NCBI RefSeq assembly: GCF_005503695.1
Contig: NZ_SCMU01000002.1
Coordinates: 124,001-188,000 of the forward strand
Origin: Sphingopyxis sp. 2PD
GTDB taxonomy: Bacteria; Pseudomonadota; Alphaproteobacteria; Sphingomonadales; Sphingomonadaceae
Length of the DNA stretch: 64,000 bases
Reading direction: 5' to 3'
The notes beneath the pieces were generated by a model. The model did not search any database. It had not been told where the DNA came from and worked only from the letters and a program-made list of their open reading frames with translations. The position numbers and the translations under genes are program-made. Positions 28,321 through 37,730 of this stretch are shown in pieces (positions within the stretch are counted from its first letter, which is position 1; each line of letters starts with the position of its first letter).

Positions 28321-29103
28321 TTATGCAGCCTTGCGGACGTTGGGCAGGCGATCGATCAGCTCGCGCGCCAGCGCGATATACGCCGCCGACCCCGCGCAGC
28401 GATGATCATAGATCAGCGCCGGAAGGCCGTGGCTCGGCGCTTCGGACAGGCGGACGTTGCGCGGAATGACGGTTTGAAACACCACTGGTCCCAGCACTTC
28501 GCGAACGTCGTCCGAAACCTGGTCGGTCAACCGGTTGCGACGATCGAACATCGTCAGCGCGACCCCCAAAATCGACAGCTTCTGGTTGAAGCGCTCGCGC
28601 ACCCGCTCGACCGTGGTGAGCAGCTGGCTCAGCCCCTCGAGCGCAAAAAACTCGCACTGCAGCGGCACGATCAGCGATTCGGCAGCGATCAGCGCGTTGA
28701 GCGTCAGCATCCCCAGCGATGGCGGGCAATCGATCAGGCAGATGTCCCATTGCCCCGCCTCGGCACCGGTCAGCGCCTGTTCGAGCCTGTGGAGCCGATC
28801 GGCAAATTCGATGAGCTCGATCTCGGCGCCCGACAGGTCGACCGTTGCCGGAACGATGTCCAGCCGCGGCACCGCCGTCGGCACCGCGCAATCGGCGAGC
28901 GGCGCATCGCCGCGCAGCAACTCATAGCTCGAATATTCGCGCTGCGCCTGCTTGATCCCGAGCCCGGTCGAAGCATTGCCTTGCGGATCGAGGTCGATGA
29001 TCAGCGTTCGCCAGCCCGTCGCCGCAAGCGCGGTGGCCAGGTTGATCGCCGTCGTCGTCTTGCCAACCCCGCCCTTCTGGTTCGCCACGGCAATGCGGAT
29101 CAT
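28321..29103 (-). CDS. parA: chromosome-partitioning ATPase ParA
   Basis: 260-aa deviant-Walker ATPase. Seen: KGGVGKTTTAINLA (residues about 9-22), PQGNASTGLG, and CLIDCPPSLGMLTLNALIA. It forms the DNA-bound gradient that pulls ParB-parS complexes poleward. The ATG at 29103 overlaps the rsmG stop by 4 bp; an upstream in-frame extension would run inside rsmG and is not needed. Operon order mnmG-rsmG-parA-parB is classical for alphaproteobacteria. Confidence 0.97.
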   Translation of the reverse strand: MIRIAVANQKGGVGKTTTAINLATALAATGWRTLIIDLDPQGNASTGLGIKQAQREYSSYELLRGDAPLADCAVPTAVPRLDIVPATVDLSGAEIELIEFADRLHRLEQALTGAEAGQWDICLIDCPPSLGMLTLNALIAAESLIVPLQCEFFALEGLSQLLTTVERVRERFNQKLSILGVALTMFDRRNRLTDQVSDDVREVLGPVVFQTVIPRNVRLSEAPSHGLPALIYDHRCAGSAAYIALARELIDRLPNVRKAA

Positions 29104-29759
29104 GCTTTTCCTCGCTGTTTTGCCGGGATTTTCCCGACACCAACCAGAATCTGGCTCTCGGCGTCGGTACGGCTTTGTTCCACGTGAAACAGATTCTGCC
29201 ACGGCTGCGGCAACAACGCCAGTTCCTTAACTGCGTTTCGGCCCTTTGGCAGTAGCCAGTGCGTCGATTCGGTGGAAAAACGCGCGGATAAGTCGATCAG
29301 CCGGTCGAGCGGCGCGAACGCCCGCGCACTGATCGTCGCCGAGGGCCGCGTTGCGACCCGCTCGAGCGACGCTTCGGCGACGTCGACATGATCCAACCGC
29401 AGCTCAGCCGCGACGCTGCGCAGAAACTCGCACCGCCGTTTGCGCGATTCGACGAGCAATATCGGGCGGTCGGACAGTATCGCGACGACCAGCCCGGGCA
29501 ACCCCGGCCCGCTCCCCAGGTCGATCCAAAGCCCCTCGCCGCCCCTGTCGAGCGCCAACAATTGCGCGCTGTCGGCGATATGCCGCACCCAGAGCGTCGG
29601 AATCGTCGACGCGGCGATCAGATTCTGCCGATCATTCTCGGCCACCAGCAGCGCCGCAAAACGCTCCAAGCGCGCCCATTGCTCCGCCGTGGGCGCGAAC
29701 GCCCGATCCAGCCAGTCGCGCGCAGCGCCTTCATCATGCAATAGCTCGGCGTCCGCCAC
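29100..29759 (-). CDS. rsmG: 16S rRNA (guanine527-N7)-methyltransferase
   Basis: 219-aa SAM-dependent methyltransferase (GidB). Seen: SAM-binding LWIDLGSGPGLPGLVVAIL (about 75-93), VESRKRRCEFLRSV and ISARAFAPLDRLI. GTG start at 29759. A parS site is embedded in the 3' coding region and encodes LFHVEQ. Confidence 0.95.
   Translation of the reverse strand: MADAELLHDEGAARDWLDRAFAPTAEQWARLERFAALLVAENDRQNLIAASTIPTLWVRHIADSAQLLALDRGGEGLWIDLGSGPGLPGLVVAILSDRPILLVESRKRRCEFLRSVAAELRLDHVDVAEASLERVATRPSATISARAFAPLDRLIDLSARFSTESTHWLLPKGRNAVKELALLPQPWQNLFHVEQSRTDAESQILVGVGKIPAKQRGKA
29176..29191. other. parS: parS site 1 (inside rsmG)
   Basis: tgttccacgtgaaaca, a 16-bp near-palindrome identical in form to the bacterial parS consensus TGTTNCACGTGNAACA (one asymmetric position). 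Lies 0.9 kb from the parB start. Confidence 0.93.
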
Positions 29760-29796
29760 TGTCGTTCTTTCACCTTCCCCGCAACGCGGGCTTATC

Positions 29797-29820
29797 CTTC
29801 TTTGCGCCTTTGCGTGAGAT
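29797..29820. repeat. 8-bp-periodic repeat, copy 1 (single arm)
   Basis: Read on the minus strand this 24-bp stretch is three 8-bp units of the form TCTCACGC-AAAGGCGC-AAAGAAGG. It belongs with the arms at 31775-31791 and 47987-48016. It lies in the 85-bp gap between mnmG and rsmG. Confidence 0.6.
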
Positions 29821-29844
29821 TGTCGAAAACACGCCGCCAGGAAA

Positions 29845-31713
29845 TCAAGCCGCCCGCCGCCGACTATGCACCATGATCGCGGTGAGCGCCGCGGGCGTCA
29901 CCCCATCGATCCGCCCCGCCTGCCCCAGCGTTTCGGGCCGCGCCTTGGTCAGCCGCTCGACCATCTCGCGCGACAGCCCGCCGATAGCGGCATAGTCGAG
30001 CGCCGGGTCGAGCAATATCGCCTCATTCGCCGCCAAGGACCGCAATTCGGCGTCCTGCCGCGCGATATAGGGTGCATAATGGGCATCCTCGGCGACCTCC
30101 AACAGAATTGCGGGGTCGATCGCGTCGAGTTCGGGCGCAAGCCGCGCGAGCCGCGCCATCGTCATCTCGGGATAGCGCAGCAGGTCGATCCGCTTGCGCG
30201 CGATCCCGTCGCCGGGCAGCGTCAGCTCGACCGTGGCATAGTCGGCGGTGCTCACCACGACATCGAGCAAAGCTTCGGCCCGCGCCCGCTGGGCCATCCG
30301 CGCCGCGAAAAGCGCCGAGGTCGCCCGGCGCACCAGCCCCAACTCGATCCCTTTCGGGGTCAGCCGTGTCGCGGCATTGTCGGCGCGCAGCCGCAGCCGA
30401 TATTCGGCGCGGGCCGTCAGCATCCGATACGGTTCCGTCACTCCCTGCAGGACCAAGTCATCGACCATCACGCCGATGTATGATTCGCTTCGATCGAGGA
30501 CCAGCGGATCGCGCCCCTGAACGGCGAGCGCCGCATTGGCGCCCGCGACGAGCCCCTGAGCCGCGGCTTCCTCATATCCGGTCGTGCCGTTGATCTGCCC
30601 CGCGCACCAGACGCCGGGCATCGCGCGCACCTGCAATGTCCGGTCAAGCGCACGCGGGTCGATATGATCATATTCGACCGCATAGCCCGGAACAACCATC
30701 TCGACCGATTCGAGCCCGTCCATCGTCCGCAGCATCGCGAGCTGGACATCGGCGGGCAGCGAGGTCGAAATCCCGTTCGGATAGACAAGGTGCGTGTCGA
30801 GCCCCTCGGGCTCCAGGAAAACCTGATGCCCGTCGCGGTCGGCGAAGCGATGAATCTTGTCCTCGATCGACGGACAATAGCGCGGCCCCGCTGCGCCGAT
30901 CGCGCCGGTGAATAGCGGCGAGCGATCGAGGTTCGCCGCGATGATTGCATGCGAATCGCTGTTCGTGCGCGTGATCGCGCAGAAAATCTGCGGGACCGTG
31001 CGTTCCCTGTTCCACGTGGAACAGGTCCAGCTTGCCCCTTCGGCGCTGTCCGACGGCTGTTCGCCGAGCCGCGCCCAGTCGATCGTGCGTCCATCGAGCC
31101 GCGGCGGCGTTCCTGTCTTGAGCCGCGCCATCGGCAGGTCGGCGGCGCGCAATTGTTCGGCGAGCCGGTGTGCGCCAGCTTCGCCGATGCGGCCACCCTC
31201 CATGCGCTCCTCGCCGCGGAACAATTTTCCACCGAGGAACGTGCCCGTTGCGAGCACGACCGCGCTCGCGGTCAGCGCCGTGCCATCAGCTAGCTCGAGC
31301 CCCTCGACGCGTCCTGCATTCGACAATCGCAGTGCTGCCGCTTCGCCGGCAATCACCGTGATGCCCTTCTCCGTGGCGAGCAAATTTTGGATCGCGTCGC
31401 GATATAATTTGCGGTCGGCCTGGATCCGCGGCCCTTGTACCGCGGCACCCTTCGACGCGTTGAGCATCCGGTAATGGATCGCCGCAGCGTCGGCCGCGCG
31501 CGCCATCCAGCCGTCGAGCGCGTCGACTTCGCGCATCAGATGGCCCTTGCCGAGCCCGCCGATCGCGGGGTTGCACGACATCGTCCCGATCAGCGAGGGG
31601 TCGAAACTGACGAGCGCGACGCGCGCGCCGAGCCGCGCCGCCGCGGCCGCCGCCTCGGTTCCGGCATGCCCGCCGCCGACGACGATGACATCAAAAATCG
31701 CTGAATCCTGCAT
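29845..31713 (-). CDS. mnmG: tRNA uridine-5-carboxymethylaminomethyl modification enzyme MnmG
   Basis: 622-aa FAD protein (GidA) that with MnmE modifies U34 of certain tRNAs. Seen: [20 protein letters not shown] at the N-terminus, [20 protein letters not shown] (about 45-64), [14 protein letters not shown] and the C-terminal helical domain. The ATG at 31713 puts FDV at residue 7 as in other MnmG proteins; an ATG 15 bp upstream is possible. A parS site lies in the middle of the gene. Confidence 0.96.
   Translation of the reverse strand: MQDSAIFDVIVVGGGHAGTEAAAAAARLGARVALVSFDPSLIGTMSCNPAIGGLGKGHLMREVDALDGWMARAADAAAIHYRMLNASKGAAVQGPRIQADRKLYRDAIQNLLATEKGITVIAGEAAALRLSNAGRVEGLELADGTALTASAVVLATGTFLGGKLFRGEERMEGGRIGEAGAHRLAEQLRAADLPMARLKTGTPPRLDGRTIDWARLGEQPSDSAEGASWTCSTWNRERTVPQIFCAITRTNSDSHAIIAANLDRSPLFTGAIGAAGPRYCPSIEDKIHRFADRDGHQVFLEPEGLDTHLVYPNGISTSLPADVQLAMLRTMDGLESVEMVVPGYAVEYDHIDPRALDRTLQVRAMPGVWCAGQINGTTGYEEAAAQGLVAGANAALAVQGRDPLVLDRSESYIGVMVDDLVLQGVTEPYRMLTARAEYRLRLRADNAATRLTPKGIELGLVRRATSALFAARMAQRARAEALLDVVVSTADYATVELTLPGDGIARKRIDLLRYPEMTMARLARLAPELDAIDPAILLEVAEDAHYAPYIARQDAELRSLAANEAILLDPALDYAAIGGLSREMVERLTKARPETLGQAGRIDGVTPAALTAIMVHSRRRAA
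31008..31023. other. parS: parS site 2 (inside mnmG)
   Basis: tgttccacgtggaaca, a perfect 16-bp palindrome matching the parS consensus. It is maintained within coding sequence of mnmG, in a loop where the protein reads CSTWN on the minus strand. Confidence 0.95.
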
Positions 31714-31774
31714 GATCGTGGGGCGCATAGCCGAAACCGCCGCTCGAATCCATCAGCGCGTAGGTCATGAAATA

Positions 31775-31846
31775 TCTCACACGAACATACAAAGATCGCG
31801 CGTCCGCCAGCAGGCCTACACGCCATCTGTGTATGTTCGTGTGAGA
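31775..31846. repeat. 17-bp perfect inverted repeat between mnmG and mnmE
   Basis: Arms 31775-31791 and 31830-31846 are perfect reverse complements with a 38-bp spacer. The left arm continues the 8-bp periodicity TCTCACAC-GAACATAC-AAAGATCG. The element occupies the gap that must hold the mnmG promoter and ends 36 bp before parS site 3. Confidence 0.85.
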
Positions 31847-31882
31847 CGAAATGGGGCTCACGTCCGCCGTATCGGAAACCGC

Positions 31883-31898
31883 CGTTTCACGTGGAACA
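31883..31898. other. parS: parS site 3 (abutting the mnmE stop codon)
   Basis: cgtttcacgtggaaca matches parS at 15 of 16 positions (first base C instead of T). It directly touches the mnmE stop codon at 31899. Confidence 0.88.
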
Positions 31899-33215
31899 TC
31901 ATTTGCCGATGCAGAAACGCCCGAACAGCGTGTCGAGCATATCCTCGACCCCGGCACGTCCGGTGATGCGGTCGAGCGCTGTCGCCGCGAGGCGCATCCG
32001 TTCGGCGAGCAGGATCAGGTCGCCAGCCTCGCGCGACCCGGATTCAATCTCAAGCCATTGTTTTGCCTCGGAAAGTGCTGCACGTTGACGCTGGCGCAGC
32101 GCCGCCTCGCCCTCGCGCGGCAACAATGTCCGCGCCATCTCGACGATCATGCGGTGGAGCCTGTCCATCCCCTCGCCCGTCGCCGCCGACAGCGTCAGGT
32201 CGCACCGCGCCGCGTCGGCTTCGGCAGCGGCATCGCCCTTCCAGCGATCGGCTTGCGCCGCGATCAGGATCGCGCGCGGATGGTCAGGCACTGCCTTCGG
32301 CGGCCCAAGCCAGAGCAAAATGTCGGCGGCGTCGATCGCCGCCTTCGCACGGTCGATTCCGATCGCCTCGATCGCATCGGCCCCTTCGCCGCGAATCCCG
32401 GCGGTATCCGAAAAGCGCATCGCGATGCCGTCCAGCGCCAGCGGCGTTTCGATCACATCGCGCGTCGTTCCCGCGACAGGCGATACGATCGCGAGTTCCC
32501 TTTGCACCAAGGCATTGATTAAAGTAGATTTTCCGGCATTTGGCGGCCCTGCGATCACCACCGAAAGTCCGTCGGCGATCACTTCGGCCGCGGGCCGCGC
32601 CAGCCATTCGTCCAGCTCGCCCGCCAGCGCTGCCATCCCCGCAATCAAGCGCTGCGCCACAACTTCGCCAACTTCCACATCATCTTCGTCGGCAAAATTG
32701 AGCTCGGCCTCGGCTCCCGCCATCAGCGTCAGCAGCCGCTCCTGCCACCCCGCGACGGCGCGCGATACATGTCCGCTAGCCATACCGAGCGCCTGCACCC
32801 GCTGGCTCTCGGTCTCGGCCGCGAGCAGGTCGGCCAGCCCCTCGGCCTCGGCGAGGTCGATCCGGCCATTGTCAAACGCGCGCCGGGTAAACTCGCCCGG
32901 CTCGGCGCGCCGCAGCCCGGACATCGCGCCCAGCGCGGCCTCGACCGCCGCGACGACCGCGCGACCGCCGTGAAGGTGCAGTTCGGCGAGATCCTCGCCC
33001 GTCGCCGTCGCCGGCCCCGGAAACCACAGGACAAGCGCCCGGTCGAGCGGGGCACCTTCCCCGTCGCTGAGCTCCGCCAGCGACGCGCGACGCGGCGCGG
33101 GCAAGCGTCCCGCCAGCGCCTGAAGCGCCGCTGCGGCGTTGGGCCCGCTGACGCGCACGACACCGATCGCCGCCGGCGGCATCCCGCTCGACAGCGCAAA
33201 GATCGTGTCGTTCAC
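31899..33215 (-). CDS. mnmE: tRNA modification GTPase MnmE
   Basis: 438-aa potassium-activated GTPase partner of MnmG. Seen: N-terminal folate-binding domain beginning NDTIFALSSG, G1 GPPNAGKSTLINAL (about 222-235), switch GTTRDVIE, G3 DTAGIR and the invariant C-terminal CIGK. The start is taken as GTG at 33215, which aligns with the family N-terminus and lies 11 bp after the preceding stop; CTG/TTG-type codons upstream are less likely. Confidence 0.95.
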   Translation of the reverse strand: MNDTIFALSSGMPPAAIGVVRVSGPNAAAALQALAGRLPAPRRASLAELSDGEGAPLDRALVLWFPGPATATGEDLAELHLHGGRAVVAAVEAALGAMSGLRRAEPGEFTRRAFDNGRIDLAEAEGLADLLAAETESQRVQALGMASGHVSRAVAGWQERLLTLMAGAEAELNFADEDDVEVGEVVAQRLIAGMAALAGELDEWLARPAAEVIADGLSVVIAGPPNAGKSTLINALVQRELAIVSPVAGTTRDVIETPLALDGIAMRFSDTAGIRGEGADAIEAIGIDRAKAAIDAADILLWLGPPKAVPDHPRAILIAAQADRWKGDAAAEADAARCDLTLSAATGEGMDRLHRMIVEMARTLLPREGEAALRQRQRAALSEAKQWLEIESGSREAGDLILLAERMRLAATALDRITGRAGVEDMLDTLFGRFCIGK

Positions 33216-33226
33216 CAGGCTTTGGT

Positions 33227-33520
33227 TCAGCTCTTGCGCCCCTTGGCGGGGTTGTCGTCGCCGCTCTCGTCTGCCGACTTCGATCCGCCCATCAATCCGC
33301 CGCCGAACTGGCCGAGCAGCGACTGGACAAGCTCGAGCCCGCTGCCACCCATCGGCACCCAGGTCTTGACCATCGACTGCACCATGTCGGGCGTGATCCC
33401 CTTCGCCATCAATTCCTTGACGCGCGAAAGATAGATGTCGTGCAGCGGTTCGAGGTCGGGAAGCCCGAACAGGCGCCGCGCCTCTTCGGGGGTGCAATCG
33501 ATCTCGATATTGAACTTCAT
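33227..33520 (-). CDS. small conserved protein (DUF6489-like)
   Basis: 97 aa, acidic-basic mix without signal or membrane segments: MKFNIEIDCTPEEARRLFGL, then SMVKTWVPMGGSGLELVQSL and a charged tail. I recognise it as a sphingomonad-type conserved small protein (DUF6489 in my memory, not verified). It is directly upstream of mnmE (11 bp) and likely co-transcribed; function unknown. Confidence 0.8.
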   Translation of the reverse strand: MKFNIEIDCTPEEARRLFGLPDLEPLHDIYLSRVKELMAKGITPDMVQSMVKTWVPMGGSGLELVQSLLGQFGGGLMGGSKSADESGDDNPAKGRKS

Positions 33521-33626
33521 CGCCTGTCTCCGCCCCAAAATGCCGGTTAGCCGCTTGAGCCATGCTCGCGGCCCCGCTAGCTTCGCGCTTTCACAGCAAA
33601 GAAGCAAGAGACAGGAGAGCTCCCAT

Positions 33627-34325
33627 ATGGCCGCGACGAACACCACCATCCCCGCGCTCGATGGGACCAACGCTATCCCCGCCTATGTCGCGCGTCCCGA
33701 CGCCGACGGGTCGCGGGCGATCATCGTCATCCCCGAAATCTTCGGCGTGAACGCCGGGATTCGCGAAAAATGCGAAGACTGGGCCGCGCAGGGCTATCTG
33801 GCAATCGCTCCCGACCTGTTCTGGCGTTTTGCTCCCGGGGTCGAGCTTGACCCCGATGTCGAGGCCGAACTGCAGGAAGCCTTCGGCTATTTCGGTCAAT
33901 ATGATGCCGACGACGGGGTCAAGGACATCGAGGCGGCGATCCGCTGGCTTCACGCTCAGGGCGCCGCCAAGGTCGGCTGCGTCGGCTTCTGCCTTGGCGG
34001 ACGGCTGGCCTATATGGCGGCGGCGCGCACCGACATCAGCGCATCGGTCGGCTATTATGGGGTGATGATCGACCAGATGCTGAACGAAAGCCACGCGATT
34101 GCGCATCCGCTGATGCTGCATATTCCCACCAGCGATCATCTTGTCGGGCCGGAAGCGCAGGCGAAGATGCACGAAGGGCTCGACCCGCATCCCAAGGTCA
34201 CGCTCCACGACTATCCCGGGCTCGACCACGGCTTTGCCGCGACGAGCGGGAACCGCCGCGATGAAGCGGGCGCGCAGCTTGCCGATGGCCGCACCAAGGC
34301 CTTTTTCGCCGAGCATCTGGCATGA
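33627..34325 (+). CDS. dienelactone hydrolase family protein
   Basis: 232-aa alpha/beta hydrolase of the Cys-Asp-His type. Seen: IIVIPEIFGVNAGIREKCE (about 33-51), nucleophile GFCLGGRLAYMAA (Cys about 120) and HGFAATSGNRRD near the C-terminus. Known relatives hydrolyse dienelactones in aromatic degradation, but many are general esterases; no catabolic neighbours here. ATG at 33627 with AGGAGAG upstream. Overlaps the next gene by 4 bp. Confidence 0.93.
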   Translation: MAATNTTIPALDGTNAIPAYVARPDADGSRAIIVIPEIFGVNAGIREKCEDWAAQGYLAIAPDLFWRFAPGVELDPDVEAELQEAFGYFGQYDADDGVKDIEAAIRWLHAQGAAKVGCVGFCLGGRLAYMAAARTDISASVGYYGVMIDQMLNESHAIAHPLMLHIPTSDHLVGPEAQAKMHEGLDPHPKVTLHDYPGLDHGFAATSGNRRDEAGAQLADGRTKAFFAEHLA

Positions 34326-34729
34326 GCGGCGGCGGAACGGCCCACGCGGGCGTCGCAGCCTGGCACGCCTATATGGATGGCGGCGGCGATCCGCAGGCGC
34401 TGCGCGACATGCTCGCCGCCGATGCCGTGTTCCACTCCCCCGTCGTCCACACCCCGCAGGAAGGGCGCGACAAGGTTTTCGCTTACCTTCATGCGGCGAG
34501 CCATGTGCTCGGAAGCGACGATTTCCGTTACGAACGCGAAATCATCGATGGCGATCAGGCGATGCTGGAGTTTGCGACGACGCTCGACGGCATCCACATC
34601 AATGGCGTCGACATCATCCGTTGGAACGGCGACGCAAAAATATCCGATTTCAAGGTGATGGTCCGCCCGCTCAAGGCGATCAACAAGGTGTGGGAGAAGA
34701 TGGGCGCGATGCTCGCCGCGCAAGGATGA
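34322..34729 (+). CDS. SnoaL/NTF2-like domain protein
   Basis: 135 aa with a cone-shaped NTF2-like fold: AWHAYMDGGGDPQALRDML, ADAVFHSPVVHTPQEGRDKV and NGVDIIRWNGDAKISDFKVM. Such proteins are small-molecule isomerases/hydrolases or binding proteins. Translationally coupled to the dienelactone hydrolase (ATGA), so the pair probably acts together. Convergent with the DUF1489 gene. Confidence 0.88.
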   Translation: MSGGGTAHAGVAAWHAYMDGGGDPQALRDMLAADAVFHSPVVHTPQEGRDKVFAYLHAASHVLGSDDFRYEREIIDGDQAMLEFATTLDGIHINGVDIIRWNGDAKISDFKVMVRPLKAINKVWEKMGAMLAAQG

Positions 34730-34733
34730 CGCG

Positions 34734-35135
34734 CTAGATCAGCATCAGGGCGGCGAGTTCGCGGTAAAGGTGCGGCGGCAGGTCTGCGGCGCCGTCCCGA
34801 TCCGCCATACCGTTCGGCGCATCCTCATCGGCGAGGTAGCGCCACCCCTGATGCGCGCGCTTGGGCAGCGGCGGCAGGATTTCCAGATCGTCCGAACAGA
34901 CGATATCGACCCGGCCATCCTTGCGATCGTCGAAGCGCAAGATCCGTTGCCGCGCGACGATCCGGTGCTTGATGATCCAGTGCAGATAACCGCCGACCAG
35001 CTCGTCCATCCGCTTCGGCCGCATCCGTGTCGGTACGCGCAATTCGCCTTCGCTCGCCCGCGCCGCGACCCGGCGCGCAAAGGTTTCGACCTGCGCACAG
35101 CCGACCGCAACCTTGGTGAGATGAAGCAACGCCAT
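34734..35135 (-). CDS. DUF1489 family protein
   Basis: 133 aa: ALLHLTKVAVGCAQVETFAR at the N-terminus and GGYLHWIIKHRIVARQRIL are the hallmarks of DUF1489, an alphaproteobacterial family of unknown function. ATG at 35135 preferred to a TTG 6 bp upstream. No domain with known chemistry. Confidence 0.88.
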   Translation of the reverse strand: MALLHLTKVAVGCAQVETFARRVAARASEGELRVPTRMRPKRMDELVGGYLHWIIKHRIVARQRILRFDDRKDGRVDIVCSDDLEILPPLPKRAHQGWRYLADEDAPNGMADRDGAADLPPHLYRELAALMLI

Positions 35136-35238
35136 CGGCAATAAATGGGGCGGCGACCGCGAAAACCAAGTCGTTTGGGGCAGAGCCTGTCGCGCGACCG
35201 GCCGCAGCCGATCGCGCGAACAAGCACGCGGGCCGGGT

Positions 35239-35964
35239 TTAGCCCAGCAGCGTCCCGAGCCCGACCGACGGGTCGACCCAGCCGTCGTAGATCATCTTCA
35301 CCGCGACATAGACGATGACCGCGAGACCGATGTAGGCGATCCAGCGATAACGCTCGATATATTTGGCGATGATGTTCGCCGCGAGGCCCATCAGCGCGAC
35401 CGCAACGATCAGGCCGACGATCATGATCCCCGGATGATCGCGCGCCGCCCCGGCGACCGCGAGCACATTGTCGAGGCTCATGCTGACGTCGGCGATGGCG
35501 ACCGCCCAAGCGGCACCGGCGAAGCTCTTGGCAGGCTTCAGCCCCGAATGTTCGTCGCCGACAATTTCGGGCGAACCGGCCGAATGCGCACCATCACGCA
35601 ATTCGCGCCACATTTTCCAGGCCACCCAGGCGAGCAGCAGGCCGCCGATGAAGATCAGCCCGACAATCTGCAGCAGCTGGGTGACGACCAGCGCAAAGGC
35701 GATGCGCAAGACGAGCGCGGCGAGGACGCCGATCAGGATCACCTTGCGGCGCTGTTCGGGCGGCAGGCCCGCGGCGAGCGCGCCGACGACGATCGCATTG
35801 TCGCCCGCCAGCACGAGGTCGATCAGCAACACCTGCAAAAACGCCGCCATCGCGGCGGGTTCGGTGATGTTCGAAAAATCATTGACGATATGGCCCCAGA
35901 TTTCGCTGGGGCCGCCAAAGCCCTGTGCGGCCGTGGTGGCGGCGGTCAACAAAAGGTCAATCAC
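35239..35964 (-). CDS. TerC-family integral membrane protein (YjbE-like)
   Basis: 241 aa with about seven transmembrane helices. The paired acidic motifs LIDLVLAGDNAIVVG (about 45-60) and AIADVSMSLDNVLAVAG (about 160) are diagnostic of TerC proteins, which act in metal (often Mn2+) export during protein secretion. GTG start overlaps the stop of the upstream monooxygenase-like gene (GTGA). Confidence 0.93.
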   Translation of the reverse strand: MIDLLLTAATTAAQGFGGPSEIWGHIVNDFSNITEPAAMAAFLQVLLIDLVLAGDNAIVVGALAAGLPPEQRRKVILIGVLAALVLRIAFALVVTQLLQIVGLIFIGGLLLAWVAWKMWRELRDGAHSAGSPEIVGDEHSGLKPAKSFAGAAWAVAIADVSMSLDNVLAVAGAARDHPGIMIVGLIVAVALMGLAANIIAKYIERYRWIAYIGLAVIVYVAVKMIYDGWVDPSVGLGTLLG

Positions 35965-36251
35965 ACAGGCTCTCCGAAATAAAGCACGACCGGCATGGGG
36001 TCATAAAAGGGATGCAACAGCGCCCGCCACTGCTCATATCGTTCGGAGCGGCGGAAACCATCGCGATGGTCTTCCATGCGGTCCCAATGCACGATCAGCA
36101 AGTAGGTTTCCACCGCTTCGCACCCACGCCGCACTTCCATGCCCAAAAAACCGGGAGAGGCGGCGATCAGTGGGCGGGCGGTGGCAAGGGCGCGCTCGAA
36201 AGCGGCGCCCTGCCCGGGCCGAACCTGCAACAAGGCCTGTTCGACGATCAT
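35961..36251 (-). CDS. antibiotic biosynthesis monooxygenase (ABM) domain protein
   Basis: 96 aa, single ABM ferredoxin-like domain: IVEQALLQVRPGQGAAFERA, FLGMEVRRGCE and LLIVHWDRMEDHRDGFRRS. Homologues are small cofactor-free oxygenases or quinone-related enzymes; substrate unknown. Lies 15 bp after rho and overlaps the TerC gene, so it may ride on the rho transcript. Confidence 0.88.
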   Translation of the reverse strand: MIVEQALLQVRPGQGAAFERALATARPLIAASPGFLGMEVRRGCEAVETYLLIVHWDRMEDHRDGFRRSERYEQWRALLHPFYDPMPVVLYFGEPV

Positions 36252-36266
36252 CCCGCCGGGGCGCGA

Positions 36267-37523
36267 CTATTGATTCATCGAATCGAAAAAATCTTCGTTG
36301 GTCTTCGAATCCTTGATCTTGTCGAGCAGGAATTCCATCGCGTCGATCGTGCCCATCTGCATGAGGATGCGGCGCAGCACCCACATTTTGGACAGCTTGT
36401 CCTTCTCGACGAGCAATTCTTCCTTGCGGGTGCCCGACTTGCCGACGTCGAGCGACGGGAAGATGCGCTTGTCGGCGACCTTGCGGTCGAGCACGATTTC
36501 CGAGTTACCGGTGCCCTTGAATTCTTCGAAGATGACTTCGTCCATGCGGCTGCCGGTGTCGATCAATGCGGTCGCGATGATCGACAGCGAACCGCCTTCC
36601 TCAATGTTGCGCGCGGCGCCGAAGAAGCGCTTCGGACGCTGGAGCGCATTGGCGTCGACACCGCCGGTCAGCACTTTGCCCGAGCTCGGAACGACCGTGT
36701 TGTAGGCGCGGCCGAGGCGGGTGATCGAGTCGAGCAGGATGACGACATCCTTCTTGTGCTCGACGAGGCGCTTGGCCTTTTCGATCACCATTTCGGCGAC
36801 CTGGACGTGGCGCGTCGCGGGTTCGTCGAAGGTCGAGGAGACGACCTCGCCTTTCACGCTGCGCTGCATGTCGGTGACTTCCTCGGGGCGTTCGTCGACT
36901 AGCAGGACGATCAGATAAACCTCAGGATGGTTGTCGGTGATCGCCTTGGCGATATTCTGCAGCAGTACCGTCTTGCCCGTACGCGGCGGCGCAACGATCA
37001 ATGCGCGCTGGCCCTTGCCCTGCGGGCTGACGAGATCGATGACGCGCGCCGACTTGTCCTTCACCGTCGGATCGACGGTATCGAGCGACAGCTTCTGGTT
37101 CGGATAGAGCGGCGTCAAATTGTCGAAATTGACGCGGTGGCGAACGACGTCGGGATCGTCGAAATTGACGCTGATCAGCTTGGTCAGCGCGAAATAGCGT
37201 TCGCCATCACGCGGCGCGCGGATTTCGCCCTCAACCGTGTCGCCGGTGCGCAGGCCATATTTGCGGACCTGGTTCGGCGAGACATAAATGTCGTCGGGAC
37301 CGGCAAGATAATTGGCATCCGACGAGCGCAGGAACCCGAACGAGTCGGGGAGAACCTCGATCGTGCCCGAACCGATGATTTCTTCGCCCTCTTCGGCGAG
37401 TTCTTTCAGGATCGAGAACATCAGGTCCTGCTTGCGCAGCGTCGATGCGCCCTCGACGCCCAGTTCTTCCGCCATTTCGACGAGCTGGGCGGGCGCTTTG
37501 GTTTTGAGTTCTTTAAGATGCAT
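36267..37523 (-). CDS. rho: transcription termination factor Rho
   Basis: 418-aa hexameric RNA helicase. Seen: N-terminal [23 protein letters not shown]-binding primary site [20 protein letters not shown], Walker [16 protein letters not shown] (about 175-190), [11 protein letters not shown] and the C-terminal Q-loop region. A 207-bp leader separates it from hemJ upstream, room for the autoregulation by attenuation known for rho. Order hemE-hemJ-rho is common in alphaproteobacteria. Confidence 0.97.
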   Translation of the reverse strand: MHLKELKTKAPAQLVEMAEELGVEGASTLRKQDLMFSILKELAEEGEEIIGSGTIEVLPDSFGFLRSSDANYLAGPDDIYVSPNQVRKYGLRTGDTVEGEIRAPRDGERYFALTKLISVNFDDPDVVRHRVNFDNLTPLYPNQKLSLDTVDPTVKDKSARVIDLVSPQGKGQRALIVAPPRTGKTVLLQNIAKAITDNHPEVYLIVLLVDERPEEVTDMQRSVKGEVVSSTFDEPATRHVQVAEMVIEKAKRLVEHKKDVVILLDSITRLGRAYNTVVPSSGKVLTGGVDANALQRPKRFFGAARNIEEGGSLSIIATALIDTGSRMDEVIFEEFKGTGNSEIVLDRKVADKRIFPSLDVGKSGTRKEELLVEKDKLSKMWVLRRILMQMGTIDAMEFLLDKIKDSKTNEDFFDSMNQ

Positions 37524-37730
37524 GGGATGGATTCCGGGTGATATTCAGGAAAAAATGCCGTTGTTTTTCATTGCACCGCAAGGGTGCCTATCCGGCCGTG
37601 GGACGACCGTTTGCGATAGCTCCGACGCTGGGGAAGCGCCGCCCGACTGGCGGGATTGCCATGGCCCCTATCCCTCGCGCCATGCCAAGTCAATCGGGCT
37701 GGCCTCGATCCCCGCGCCAGCGGCGCGCGA

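Noticed and set aside
31714..31728. Upstream ATG of mnmG
   Set aside because: It would add five residues not seen in the family N-terminus and has no better ribosome-binding site; left as an alternative.
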